From: Candidatus Fibrimonadales bacterium
GTDB lineage: Bacteria > Fibrobacterota > Fibrobacteria > Fibrobacterales > Fibrobacteraceae
Length of the DNA: 7,277 nt
Assembly (NCBI GenBank): GCA_009788135.1
Contig: WQSA01000097.1
Location: 1,207-8,483, forward strand
Direction of reading: 5' to 3'
Below are positions 1 through 7,014 of this stretch, one piece after another. How positions within the stretch are numbered: the first letter of the stretch is position 1; each line of letters opens with the position of its first letter. A program made the translations under genes and the position numbers. Under the pieces are notes generated by a model. The model was not told the origin of the DNA. It worked only from the letters and a program-made list of their open reading frames with translations, and made no database searches.

Positions 1-198
1 CAAATGGGCAGCGCTTGGGAAAACCATCCGTTGCCGGACTTAAAGCACAGGGAAAATTGGTTGCGCAGTTTTGGCATAGACTGGAACTTGGAAAACCGCA
101 TATTTTATTCCGTACCGTTTAATTTGCGTTTTGGAGTGGCAAGAGGCTTGGATGCGCCAAAAGACACGAGAATAAGAATTAGCGTGGGAGCATTCTAA
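1..198 (+). CDS. C-terminal end of a probable outer-membrane beta-barrel protein (5' truncated)
   Basis: The reading frame is open from base 1 and ends at TAA 196-198, so the gene continues upstream of the window. About 65 residues are visible. The ATG at base 4 is probably an internal Met rather than the start. The tail alternates polar and hydrophobic or aromatic residues (RIFYSVPFNLRFGVARGLD, then TRIRISVGAF) and ends in Phe. That is the pattern of the last strands and beta-signal of outer-membrane barrels inserted by BAM. I cannot name the family; a BamA/TolB-like or surface-antigen barrel would fit. Its stop overlaps the stop of the minus-strand acyltransferase gene by 3 bases (195-198 region), a tight convergent arrangement with no room for a separate terminator. 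That it is a gene end is fairly sure; the barrel role is inferred from the tail only. Confidence 0.6.
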   Translation, partial: QMGSAWENHPLPDLKHRENWLRSFGIDWNLENRIFYSVPFNLRFGVARGLDAPKDTRIRISVGAF

Positions 199-890
199 AA
201 TCTGCAATGGATCTCAACCTGAAACCGATTATGAAACCAGCCATACCATTTTTCAGGATTTTCCAGAATCAGATTCTCCAGCCACGAATGATAATGAGCG
301 TAAAAATTCTGAGCGGGTATTTTTTTCAAGAAAAGGGTTGATTGCTGAATGTGCCCACAGAAGACCTGAGTGTTTGAACGATGCTCCAAAATAAAACTCG
401 GCAACGGATTGCACAAAACCTGAGCGCCCAAGAATTCGCTTATGCAATCTGAGCGGCCGCGCTGATCTGCAAGCATTGCAAATAAACCGCCGTTATCTAT
501 GAATTCCAATAAACGCTGAGGTTGAACTTTTTGCGCAAAGCATTTCCCTTTGAAAGAGCGTTTCTTTTGCAGCCATTTATCAAAGAATGCAGGTTTTTGC
601 TCTTGCGCAACTGCGTTCAGCGGCAGTCCTAGCTCTGCGAGTTTATAGCCAAGAAGCTCGTGGTTCCCATAGTGCGCTGTGAGAAAAATACCTCCGCTTC
701 TCATTTCTTCCAAAACAGAGTTCTGAGCAACTGTAATTTTTTCCTTAGCGGGATTGCAAAAAACAAATCTGAGAACATCGCCAATCATATTTTTGAGAAC
801 GGCATTATATCTAGGTTGCACCGCGCCAGCCTTTTCAAAAAATGGCTTAGTCAAGAGCAAATTTCTGGAAAAGACAGCTTGTTTCCACAT
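195..890 (-). CDS. Lysophospholipid / lipid A biosynthesis acyltransferase family protein (LpxL/HtrB-like)
   Basis: This 231-residue protein belongs to the LPLAT superfamily, whose LpxL/HtrB branch moves acyl chains onto lipid A precursors at the inner membrane. The catalytic HX4E motif is visible as HYGNHE (H73, E78). It is followed by a QEQKP stretch near residue 96, the LADQRG block (D142, Q143), and the characteristic C-terminal NPEKWYGWFHNRF (211-223), equivalent to the PEQWxWxHRR ending of LpxL proteins. It is short: LpxL proteins are usually near 300 residues, and the N-terminal membrane anchor is missing. An in-frame TAA three codons before the ATG rules out an upstream extension in the present sequence, so this is either a compact form or a gene that lost its 5' end. 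An AGGA lies about 10 bases before the ATG. The gene starts 12 bases after the stop of the glycosylase gene, suggesting co-transcription. The family call is strong; the acceptor substrate is unknown. Confidence 0.85.
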   Translation of the reverse strand: MWKQAVFSRNLLLTKPFFEKAGAVQPRYNAVLKNMIGDVLRFVFCNPAKEKITVAQNSVLEEMRSGGIFLTAHYGNHELLGYKLAELGLPLNAVAQEQKPAFFDKWLQKKRSFKGKCFAQKVQPQRLLEFIDNGGLFAMLADQRGRSDCISEFLGAQVLCNPLPSFILEHRSNTQVFCGHIQQSTLFLKKIPAQNFYAHYHSWLENLILENPEKWYGWFHNRFQVEIHCRF

Positions 891-902
891 ATTCTGTTAA
901 TC

Positions 903-1409
903 CTATAAATTCTGGCCAATTCTAATTCTGACGTTTTCCCACAATTGCATAAATTCCGGTTTGCCTTGCTGCGCTCTGTTCGCCGGGCTTGTGGATGGAA
1001 GATAAATGGAATTCTGCCCAGCTTCTTTTGCGCATAGTTTTTGAAACAGCTCGGTTGCTTTTTTGCCGTTGGTGAAAATTGCGGAAATCTTGCTTTTTGC
1101 GAGCATGGGCTTGAATTTGTTCGGAACTGGACTGCGAATTGTATTGTCGTCTGCGCCGTTTATTTCGCATGAGTGCAGAACGTCCCACAAGGCTAAATTG
1201 CGCTCTAAAATAAAATTGCGCTTTGATTCGGGGTCTGGGTCTGGCGGTTTGCAGTTGAAGAGTTCGGATAATGTTTTCCAGAATCTGTTTTGAGGATGGC
1301 CATAATAGTAATTCGCTCTGGATGCAGGCGATGGAAAAGAACCCAGAATCAGTACGCGGGAGTTTGCGTTGAATATTGGAGGGAAGGGATGAGTTATGGG
1401 GGCGGGCAT
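903..1409 (-). CDS. DNA-deoxyinosine glycosylase (UDG superfamily, family 6 / HDG)
   Basis: This 168-residue enzyme should excise hypoxanthine (deaminated adenine) from DNA, starting base-excision repair in the cytoplasm. Family landmarks appear in order: LILGSFPS (20-27, motif 1 region), YYYGHPQNRFW (34-44), NLALWDVLHSC (71-81), GADDNTI (85-91), and LPSTSPANR (137-145, motif 2 region). These match the hypoxanthine-DNA glycosylase group rather than Mug or Ung. From memory of that family, the Asn in the HPxN segment (N41 here) is the functionally important residue, since motif 1 lacks the usual catalytic side chain. The length is normal for the family. The ATG at 1409-1407 fits the family N-terminus, but no clear Shine-Dalgarno is visible (upstream bases read TTCCTCTC). 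A 73-base AT-rich gap separates it from the Fic gene, and it is followed 12 bases later by the acyltransferase gene. Confidence 0.9.
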   Translation of the reverse strand: MPAPITHPFPPIFNANSRVLILGSFPSPASRANYYYGHPQNRFWKTLSELFNCKPPDPDPESKRNFILERNLALWDVLHSCEINGADDNTIRSPVPNKFKPMLAKSKISAIFTNGKKATELFQKLCAKEAGQNSIYLPSTSPANRAQQGKPEFMQLWENVRIRIGQNL

Positions 1410-1482
1410 GAGAGGAATTTAGAAAAAATTTACTATTTTTGCCTTTAATAAAATGCAGGAATATGCAAATGAAAATTTTGTC

Positions 1483-2466
1483 TTAGCTTCTTCGCATTTT
1501 TGCGGCACTCATTACTTCATCCACCAAATCAGTTATATCTGGTGCTTCAAATTTCATGTTTTGGTTCACTTTGCCAATGGGCTTAAGCATTCCAAAATTG
1601 TGGGCGTCTTCCAAAATGTTGTAGGCAGATTTCAGCGACAGATTCAATTTCTCAGCTACAAATTTTGCGTCAACAACAGGGTTTTCAACCAAAACATCCA
1701 TCAACTTCCAAACATTTGAGCTTTCCTTTGCCTTAATATCCGATTTCCAGCCATTTATTATATCGTCAATTTTTGCAACCATTGAACCGCCAACTTGCAC
1801 AGCGTAAATTATTCCTGCGGTTATCTCCTTTACAATAGGAATGTAATCGCCATTATGGAATTCATTTAACGCAGAATAGTAAGCACCTATTTTATTCAGC
1901 AAGCCCACCGAAATAGGCAGCGAGGAATTCCTGAAAATGCCGTTGTTTTTGAGTATTCTCTGTATCAATGTACGCCCCGTTCTGCCGTTGCCGTCTATGA
2001 AAGGATGAATTGTTTCAAATTGCGCATGAGATACGGCCACTAAAACAATAGGATTTAAATTGATTCTGTTTGAAAAAGCTATCCAGTCTGCCAGGCATTC
2101 TTTTATGTGCTTGCTATGGGGCGGAACAAAGCTTGCCTTGTCTGGGCTTATGTTGTTCCCGCCAATCCACACTTGCTCTTCTCTTATTTTTCCGGCAATG
2201 CCTGCATTTGTTTTATTGAGCAAAGTTTTATGAATCTCGGAAATCAAGCTAAAGCTTATTTTTGAATCAAGCGAAATAGCTTTTTTCATGGCAGCGATAT
2301 TGTCTGCTATGATTGCGTCCCCAGTTAGATTCTCAATTTGGGAACTGGAAGCAGATTCGCTTCTGAGCATTATTGCCGGGATGTTATAACCTTTGCTTTT
2401 TAGCATTTCGTCAAATATGGCACTGTGCCACGGATATTCTTCATACTGAACCGCTTGGAATTTCAT
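1483..2466 (-). CDS. Fic family protein adenylyltransferase, class II, with C-terminal winged helix
   Basis: This 327-residue Fic protein would transfer AMP from ATP to a hydroxyl side chain of a target protein; the target cannot be read from the sequence. The complete active-site motif HPFIDGNGRTGR spans residues 154-165 (catalytic H154, metal-binding D158, anion-hole GNG, R165). The flap region is visible as WIGG (100-103) and FVPP (113-116). Residues 41-46 (SSQIEN) match the inhibitory (S/T)xxxE(G/N) motif; its N-terminal position, with E45 expected to compete with the ATP gamma-phosphate, makes this a class II, self-inhibited Fic. Residues about 251-310 form a winged-helix-like domain (NPVVDAKFVAEKLNLSLKSA), common in stand-alone Fic proteins. 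Length and domain order are those of an intact family member. No separate FicA-type antitoxin gene is adjacent, as expected when the inhibitor is built in. The ATG lies 16 bases after the stop of the FISUMP remnant, with only a weak AAGAGA upstream. Confidence 0.93.
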   Translation of the reverse strand: MKFQAVQYEEYPWHSAIFDEMLKSKGYNIPAIMLRSESASSSQIENLTGDAIIADNIAAMKKAISLDSKISFSLISEIHKTLLNKTNAGIAGKIREEQVWIGGNNISPDKASFVPPHSKHIKECLADWIAFSNRINLNPIVLVAVSHAQFETIHPFIDGNGRTGRTLIQRILKNNGIFRNSSLPISVGLLNKIGAYYSALNEFHNGDYIPIVKEITAGIIYAVQVGGSMVAKIDDIINGWKSDIKAKESSNVWKLMDVLVENPVVDAKFVAEKLNLSLKSAYNILEDAHNFGMLKPIGKVNQNMKFEAPDITDLVDEVMSAAKMRRS

Positions 2467-2482
2467 TCAAAAGTTAATCTCT

Positions 2483-2659
2483 TTAGTTCTTAATGCACCG
2501 CACGGAGTACAGGCTCGCTTTAGTATATGTATCTATGAGCGCATATGTTTCGTAGTAATCCAGCTTCATGAGTTTGGCACCATTGGTAGTGCCGCTATTC
2601 TCATCGCTACTCCACCAGTAACCGAAATTGTTGATATTTTGAAAGGGGTAATTTGTCAT
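2483..2659 (-). pseudogene. Orphan C-terminal fragment of a FISUMP (Fibrobacter major paralogous) domain protein
   Basis: A 58-codon frame runs from ATG 2659-2657 to TAA 2485-2483. It translates to a tail with FGYWWSSDE (residues 12-20) and ends KASLYSVRCIKN. This is the terminal portion of the FISUMP domain (TIGR02145 type), whose members typically end with a YWWS(A/S)(T/D)E block, a variable middle, and LFSVRC(V/I)K(D/N). The upstream bulk of the domain, plus any signal peptide, is absent: the codon just before the ATG is TAA in this frame, and the next DNA belongs to the C10 peptidase gene. The ATG overlaps the peptidase TGA as ATGA, so translation by coupling is possible, but the product would be a domain stump. 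I read it as a remnant left when the 5' part of a FISUMP gene was replaced or deleted. No function is assigned. Family match is strong for such a short piece; status as dead gene is inference. Confidence 0.75.
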
Positions 2660-5600
2660 TTAACTGCTACTCGCAAAGTTTGGTATCCGGCTTTCACAAT
2701 GTATAATCCTCTTGTTTGGACTTCTATTCTAATGTCTGAACCATGATTCACTTGATTAAAGGATTTACTTGATATTAGTTTCCCCTGCAAATTATACACT
2801 TGCACCCTTGCATCTTGCGGTACATTATTCAGCATTATTGTTTTGCCTATTGTCTGGACCCCGATTTTCAGGATTTTGGGATTTACAGGATTTGCATAAA
2901 TTGGCGCTACAAATTCGCCTGCTGTGGTTATTTCTAAAAAGCCTGTGTTCTCTCCGTTCTCATACTGGATTCCGAGCTTGCCGTCTTTGTTTTGCCAAAC
3001 CGCTGTTGCGCCTGCTGATGCGGTTAAGTTGGTGCTTGTGCCCGGCGTGTAAGTGAGCGGAGCATTGCCGCTTGGCTTGTTCCAGGCTATTATTGCGGCG
3101 TTGTTGGGGGAGTCTTCGCTTTTGTTTAGGTTGTGGGTGCCGGATACTACGGCTGTTAGGGCGGCTCCTGTTCCTGCTACCACGCCGCCGTTTAGATTGA
3201 CTGTGCCGCTAGCTCGATGTATGCCATTGCCGACTGGGGCTGTGTTGCCGATTATTTCACCGCCGTTCATTGTGAAGACAGTATTGTTACCCGATACGTA
3301 TGCTCCGCCTGCGTTAACGCCGGCAGCGTTGCCAGTGATTTTGCCGCCGTTCATGGTGAATTTGGCGCTGCTCCACACGGTCATGCCGCCGCCTCTGCCT
3401 GCGTCTGTATTGCCTTCTATTTTAGTAGCAACATTTCCGCTGATTTCGCCGCCATTCATGGTGAATGTGGTGCTGCTGCCGGATATATCCATGCCGCCGC
3501 CGTCAAGGGCGGTGTTGCCGCTTATCTTTCCGTCTTGCATGGTGAACGTACCACCCGATATCCTAATTCCGCCACCGTCAGCACCAGTAGCAATGTTATC
3601 GCTTATTTCACCACCATTCATGGTGAAGACAGTATTGGCTCCAGATATGTATAAACCTCCAGCGTCAAGATCAGCGGTATTGCCACTGATTTTGCCACCA
3701 TTCATGGTGAATTTAGCGCTGCTCCACACAGTAAGCCCGCCACCTCTGCCAGAGGTAACTTCGCTTATTTTAGTGCTAACATTTCCGCTTATCTCTCCGC
3801 CATTCATGGTGACTGTGGTGCTGCTGCCAGACACATCCATGCCGCCACCATCTACAGAGAAGTTGTCGTTGATCTTTCCGTCTTGCATGGTGAAAGTGCC
3901 ACCGGACATCCTAATGCCTCCGCCATCTCTGCCGGCAGTATTATTGCTTATTTTGCCGCCGCTCATAGTGAATGTGCCGTTTGCCATCCTAACTCCGCCA
4001 CCATCTTTATAGGCAGTGTTGTCGTTTATGTTGCCACCGGCTAAAGTAAATACCCCACTATTATTGATATATATGCCACCGCCGTCCTTGCCTTCATTGC
4101 CATTTATGCTGCCACCGTCCATAGAGAACGTGCCGCCGTTTATGTGTACGCCTCCGCCATTATAATTTGTCGTATTATAGGCAATATTGCCACCGTTCAT
4201 GGTGAATAAGCCGCCGCTATTGACAATTACGGCTCCGCCGTCGATGCTTAAATTTGCATTATTGCGCAAAATAGTGCCGTCATTCATTTCAAATTTTCCG
4301 CCATCGTTCACAATTATCAGCGTTCCCTTGGCACTTTCTAGTTCATCTTCGTTAACCGCTTCCTCGCTATCTGAATAGCCGTCATCACCGCCATGAATAA
4401 TTATATTTTCCAGAACAAGCGTTGCGCCACTGGATACTTTGAATAAATTGCCGCCTATGCCACGCCTAAGAGTAACAGGAGCAGACGAATTTGCGCTCTT
4501 GATTGTAAGAGTTACGCCTTCTTCGGCAGGTGCTGGGATATTTACGAGAACATCAAGCGTGTAATTTTGCTCAACTGCAATAACGGTATTTTCGGTTGCC
4601 AGAGCATAATCCGCTACCTTCTGATAGAGATTTTTTTCTTTGAATATCACAGTTACTATTGTCTCGTTTCGGAAGTGGGTAATTTCAAGCGTTTCTGTTG
4701 CGTTGCCAAGCACTTCCTCGCCATTTACAGTCCAGCCTGCAACTATGTGAGTGCTGTTTGGAACCGCTTTGAATGCCATCTTCTTGCCAAGTTCAACCGA
4801 AGCACCGGATGCGATAGCATTTCCATCAATCAAAGCCGTGACTGTGCCATTGCCATCTGCCGACGCAAAAGCTACCGTTCCTGCGCTACCTTCCGTAAAT
4901 ACGCCAAAATCTATGCGGTTTGAAATGCCCGGCAAGGACATTGTGACAAGGCGCCAATCACCGTTGGCCGGTTGTCTTGCTATAGTTCGCAAGCGGTAAA
5001 CTCCAGGCTCTACAGTAGCTGGAATAGTAGCATTTGTTGTCGCTGTTCTATTTGCTGTGGCATTTAACGCACTGAAATTCGCAGATCCTATAATTTCCAC
5101 AATCTTATCATTATTATCAACCAAGGCCGCTCCAACTTGGCCACCGGGAAATTGCTCCAAGCCTATGTTTCTTAATGCGCTGCTCATGCTAAACTGTGTG
5201 CTTTCGCCGTGAATGGCATAAGTTCTCTCTGATCTAAAATCTGTCAATGCCAAACCATAACCTCCGCCCGGAGTTGCGCCTTGATATGGAGTGACTGTGA
5301 AATCAAAGTAAGAGGGAATTCCTTTGTTAATCGCAGATTTCGTAATGAGTTTCCAATCGCCATCAGTAGGTTTAACGGTAACTCTTAGCCTATACTTTCC
5401 TGGCTGCACAGTTTCTGGCACAAAGCTATTTATTTCGAAATGGCTGGAGTTTGTCTGCGGGGCACGTGCTCCGGCGTTTACATCTGCTACTATTGCTACA
5501 ATATTGTCATTGCCATCCACTAACGCCAAACCCCAGCGACCACCGTTAAATGCATCCAAATAACTCAGATTTCTTGCCTGCACTTTAGCGACAAACAATT

Positions 5601-6900
5601 CATTTTGAGATACGGAGATTTTATTTACGGAAAAGTTTAATAATGCCATTTCATAAGTACTGAAAAAGTCACCATCAGGTTTTATATTAGCTATCACGAA
5701 CTGCCCGATGTTGTATTTAGAATAGATTAACGCATTAGTTACAAAATATCCAGAACTGCCCCATCCCCAGTTGAAGTGAAATTTACCTGCATTATCGTAT
5801 CCATCTGCTATAAAAGCATGGCCCTGTCCACGGTAAACCATTGGCAAACCGGCATCTAGCTGTTCTCTCAGCATTTCTTCCCAAGCACTATTGGTATAGT
5901 AAGTGCGCTGGCGGTATTGAATGTCTTTTGCATATCCGAAGAATGTGGTCAATGATTTGGCAATATTCTTTGTGACTGCGCCGCTTGATCCGGCGGTATA
6001 ATTCATTTTTAGGCTTGCTCCGGCATGGTACATTAGCGTGGCTACGGCATTTTCCTGCTCTTCTGTGGCGTTGTCTGCGCTACGATAGGTATTTAGCATA
6101 TTGCCCCAGTCATAATCAACATCAAAGCTTACAGATGGCACTTCTATTTTAAGAGTACCGGTTGTATATGGTTCGCTCTGCCCAATGCCTCGTGCAGGGT
6201 GATTGTGAAACTTCATTATTTGGGCCATAGCAGTTGCCACGCAACCAGTTTTGCTACGGAACTCTCCGTCCATAGGCACCATATTATTGTATGGAGATCC
6301 TTGACCCCACCTTGTCTGCACCAAAGGCTCCACAACAGGTTCCGGAGCGGCCATTCCGCCAATATACTCCTCCCACTCCATCTTTGTCGCTTCATCCTGC
6401 TCAATACCATCTCCAATAGCTTCCGCTATCTGCCCCTGCAAAAAATCCATCCAGTAAGCAAAATTAGGCGGCATGTCTTTTTCATCAAAACTTCCATTGT
6501 CGGAATACCCAAGCACCGGCCTTGCAACATCATCACCGGCCACAATCACAAAACCGCCGCCGGATTCCTCATTCACATTAAATGCGTAATAAAGCGGTTC
6601 ATCTTGTTCTTCGGGCGGTGGAGCCGGAGCATACATTGGCTTGCCGGTCGCTTTTTGCCCTTGTCTTTTCATCTTCTTTTTAGCGGTATGCTTCAGGCGA
6701 ACATTTTCTTTCGCTTTCTTGCCATGCTTCTTTTCTACGAAGTTCTTAGCCAGTTTCTCGGCTTTGTCCTGCTCAACTCGCTTTGCCTGAACAGAAGTTG
6801 GCAGGGCAAGCATGGCAAGTAGAATCACAAGGAATGTGAATGTGGGTAAATTTGCAAACGGCGTTTTTTTAGCGATTAAATAGGAATATATTTGTAGCAT
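2656..6900 (-). CDS. Secreted C10 family (streptopain-like) cysteine peptidase with beta-helix array and T9SS-like sorting domain
   Basis: This 1414-residue multidomain exported protease begins with a signal peptide (about 1-39, hydrophobic core near 20-33, likely cut after SVQA). A Lys-rich, Spi-like inhibitory propeptide follows (about 40-175; GGGFVIVAGDD and PVLGYSDNG are typical). The C10 peptidase domain covers about 190-410, with nucleophile C220 in TGCVATAMAQIM, H361 in GHAFIADGYD and FHFNWGWGS around N377. Next are two Ig-like repeats (about 413-537 and 546-667) and an InlB-B-like repeat (about 672-755, GTVTALIDGNAIASGA...VAGWTVNGEE). A right-handed beta-helix array with FTMNGG coils spans about 864-1240. 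The end (about 1342-1414, VQVYNLQGKLISS...GLYIVKAG) resembles a T9SS type A sorting domain, implying delivery to the cell surface or outside. Catalytic residues are all present. The ATG at 6900 precedes a plausible signal peptide; no clear Shine-Dalgarno is seen. A TATATT lies 6 bases before the ATG (6907-6912), so any leader could be very short. Substrate is unknown. Confidence 0.93.
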   Translation of the reverse strand: MLQIYSYLIAKKTPFANLPTFTFLVILLAMLALPTSVQAKRVEQDKAEKLAKNFVEKKHGKKAKENVRLKHTAKKKMKRQGQKATGKPMYAPAPPPEEQDEPLYYAFNVNEESGGGFVIVAGDDVARPVLGYSDNGSFDEKDMPPNFAYWMDFLQGQIAEAIGDGIEQDEATKMEWEEYIGGMAAPEPVVEPLVQTRWGQGSPYNNMVPMDGEFRSKTGCVATAMAQIMKFHNHPARGIGQSEPYTTGTLKIEVPSVSFDVDYDWGNMLNTYRSADNATEEQENAVATLMYHAGASLKMNYTAGSSGAVTKNIAKSLTTFFGYAKDIQYRQRTYYTNSAWEEMLREQLDAGLPMVYRGQGHAFIADGYDNAGKFHFNWGWGSSGYFVTNALIYSKYNIGQFVIANIKPDGDFFSTYEMALLNFSVNKISVSQNELFVAKVQARNLSYLDAFNGGRWGLALVDGNDNIVAIVADVNAGARAPQTNSSHFEINSFVPETVQPGKYRLRVTVKPTDGDWKLITKSAINKGIPSYFDFTVTPYQGATPGGGYGLALTDFRSERTYAIHGESTQFSMSSALRNIGLEQFPGGQVGAALVDNNDKIVEIIGSANFSALNATANRTATTNATIPATVEPGVYRLRTIARQPANGDWRLVTMSLPGISNRIDFGVFTEGSAGTVAFASADGNGTVTALIDGNAIASGASVELGKKMAFKAVPNSTHIVAGWTVNGEEVLGNATETLEITHFRNETIVTVIFKEKNLYQKVADYALATENTVIAVEQNYTLDVLVNIPAPAEEGVTLTIKSANSSAPVTLRRGIGGNLFKVSSGATLVLENIIIHGGDDGYSDSEEAVNEDELESAKGTLIIVNDGGKFEMNDGTILRNNANLSIDGGAVIVNSGGLFTMNGGNIAYNTTNYNGGGVHINGGTFSMDGGSINGNEGKDGGGIYINNSGVFTLAGGNINDNTAYKDGGGVRMANGTFTMSGGKISNNTAGRDGGGIRMSGGTFTMQDGKINDNFSVDGGGMDVSGSSTTVTMNGGEISGNVSTKISEVTSGRGGGLTVWSSAKFTMNGGKISGNTADLDAGGLYISGANTVFTMNGGEISDNIATGADGGGIRISGGTFTMQDGKISGNTALDGGGMDISGSSTTFTMNGGEISGNVATKIEGNTDAGRGGGMTVWSSAKFTMNGGKITGNAAGVNAGGAYVSGNNTVFTMNGGEIIGNTAPVGNGIHRASGTVNLNGGVVAGTGAALTAVVSGTHNLNKSEDSPNNAAIIAWNKPSGNAPLTYTPGTSTNLTASAGATAVWQNKDGKLGIQYENGENTGFLEITTAGEFVAPIYANPVNPKILKIGVQTIGKTIMLNNVPQDARVQVYNLQGKLISSKSFNQVNHGSDIRIEVQTRGLYIVKAGYQTLRVAVK
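3181..4311 (-). repeat. Beta-helix repeat array (about 14 FTMNGG-type coils)
   Basis: Residues about 864-1240 of the C10 protein contain about 14 copies of a module whose core is F-T-M-N-G-G, then (E/K)ISGN, then a GGG(I/M)-x-(I/V)SG strand. Core positions fall near residues 870, 899, 925, 951, 977, 1003, 1030, 1064, 1092, 1119, 1146, 1181, 1209 and 1234, so most steps are 25-28 residues, with two longer steps of 34 and 35. This resembles the polymorphic outer-membrane-protein and right-handed beta-helix repeats found in surface proteins of several host-associated bacteria. On the plus strand the array shows as repeated TTCATGGTGAA words. Confidence 0.9.
3232..3927 (-). repeat. 348-bp tandem duplication (two 116-residue units) in the beta-helix array
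   Basis: Unit A covers residues 992-1107 (3580-3927) and unit B residues 1108-1223 (3232-3579). Each runs DGGGIR-(M/I)-SGGTFTMQDGKI, then DGGGMD-(V/I)-SGSSTT, then G(L/M)TVWSSAKFTMNGGKI, and ends with a TVFTMNGGEI coil. The word TCTTGCATGG recurs on the plus strand at 3881 and 3533, exactly 348 bases apart. The two units remain very similar at DNA level, with many differences at third codon positions, and differ by one codon in the KIS/KIE linker loop. Four coils were therefore copied as a block, apparently more recently than the rest of the array formed. Confidence 0.88.
4900..5664 (-). repeat. Two tandem Ig-like domain repeats within the C10 peptidase
   Basis: Residues about 413-537 (5290-5664) and 546-667 (4900-5265) align with each other. 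Shared landmarks are (Y)xxAL-(L/T)-(D/N)F near each start, G(L/A)ALVD-(G/N)-NDxIV in the middle, P-x-TV-(Q/E)-PG-x-YRLR, then a GDW-(K/R)-L-(I/V)-T block and a final FDF or IDFG strand. The copies have diverged well at protein level, so this is an old duplication, unlike the recent one in the beta-helix region. Such all-beta modules after the catalytic domain usually act as spacers or binding platforms; the role here is inference. Confidence 0.75.
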
Positions 6901-6931
6901 GGATTTAATATAGTAAACGCTGATTAACTTT

Positions 6932-6965
6932 CTAGGCTAGTGGCTAGTAGTGAATGGCTAGTGGG
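6932..6965. repeat. CTAG-rich short direct repeats in the intergenic region
   Basis: The gap between the C10 gene and the nuclease remnant (6901-7014) contains four CTAG tetramers in 30 bases and three near-identical copies of GGCTAGT(G/A)G starting at 6935, 6942 and 6956. CTAG is rare in many bacterial genomes, so this clustering stands out. The rest of the gap is G-rich on the plus strand (TTGGTGGGGGAGGG at 7001-7014), with no convincing terminator hairpin. The stretch would lie in the upstream region of the C10 gene. Function is not known; a dispersed intergenic repeat is one possibility. Confidence 0.5.
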
Positions 6966-7014
6966 AAAAACAGAGTTTTGGGAGCGGTTTGAGGCGTGTT
7001 TTGGTGGGGGAGGG

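Noticed and set aside
1410..1482. Promoter or terminator between the Fic and glycosylase genes
   Set aside because: The 73 bases are AT-rich with several TATTAA/TAGTAA words, but no -35/-10 pair with good spacing and no stem-loop plus T-run could be defended.
2656..2664. Programmed -1 frameshift joining the C10 protein to the FISUMP tail
   Set aside because: A -1 slip on the final AAA would enter the FISUMP frame, but the site (GTT AAA TGA) is not a slippery heptamer and no downstream structure is evident. Simple stop-start overlap of a gene and a remnant is more economical.
3053..4012. Long open frame of 319 codons on the plus strand, Pro-rich with repeated PPFMVN
   Set aside because: It is the exact antisense of the FTMNGG beta-helix array; the openness and repetition come from the repeated codons of the real gene. 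No ribosome binding site or recognisable domain.
3181..4311. CRISPR-like regularly spaced repeats
   Set aside because: The repeats are in-frame protein coils of uneven spacing (25-35 codons) with gradual divergence, and the 'spacers' are themselves conserved; there are no cas genes.
6199..6822. 207-codon plus-strand frame opposite the peptidase N-terminal half
   Set aside because: It is antisense to the Spi-like and C10 catalytic coding region, has a composition dominated by Leu, His and Phe, and no family resemblance.
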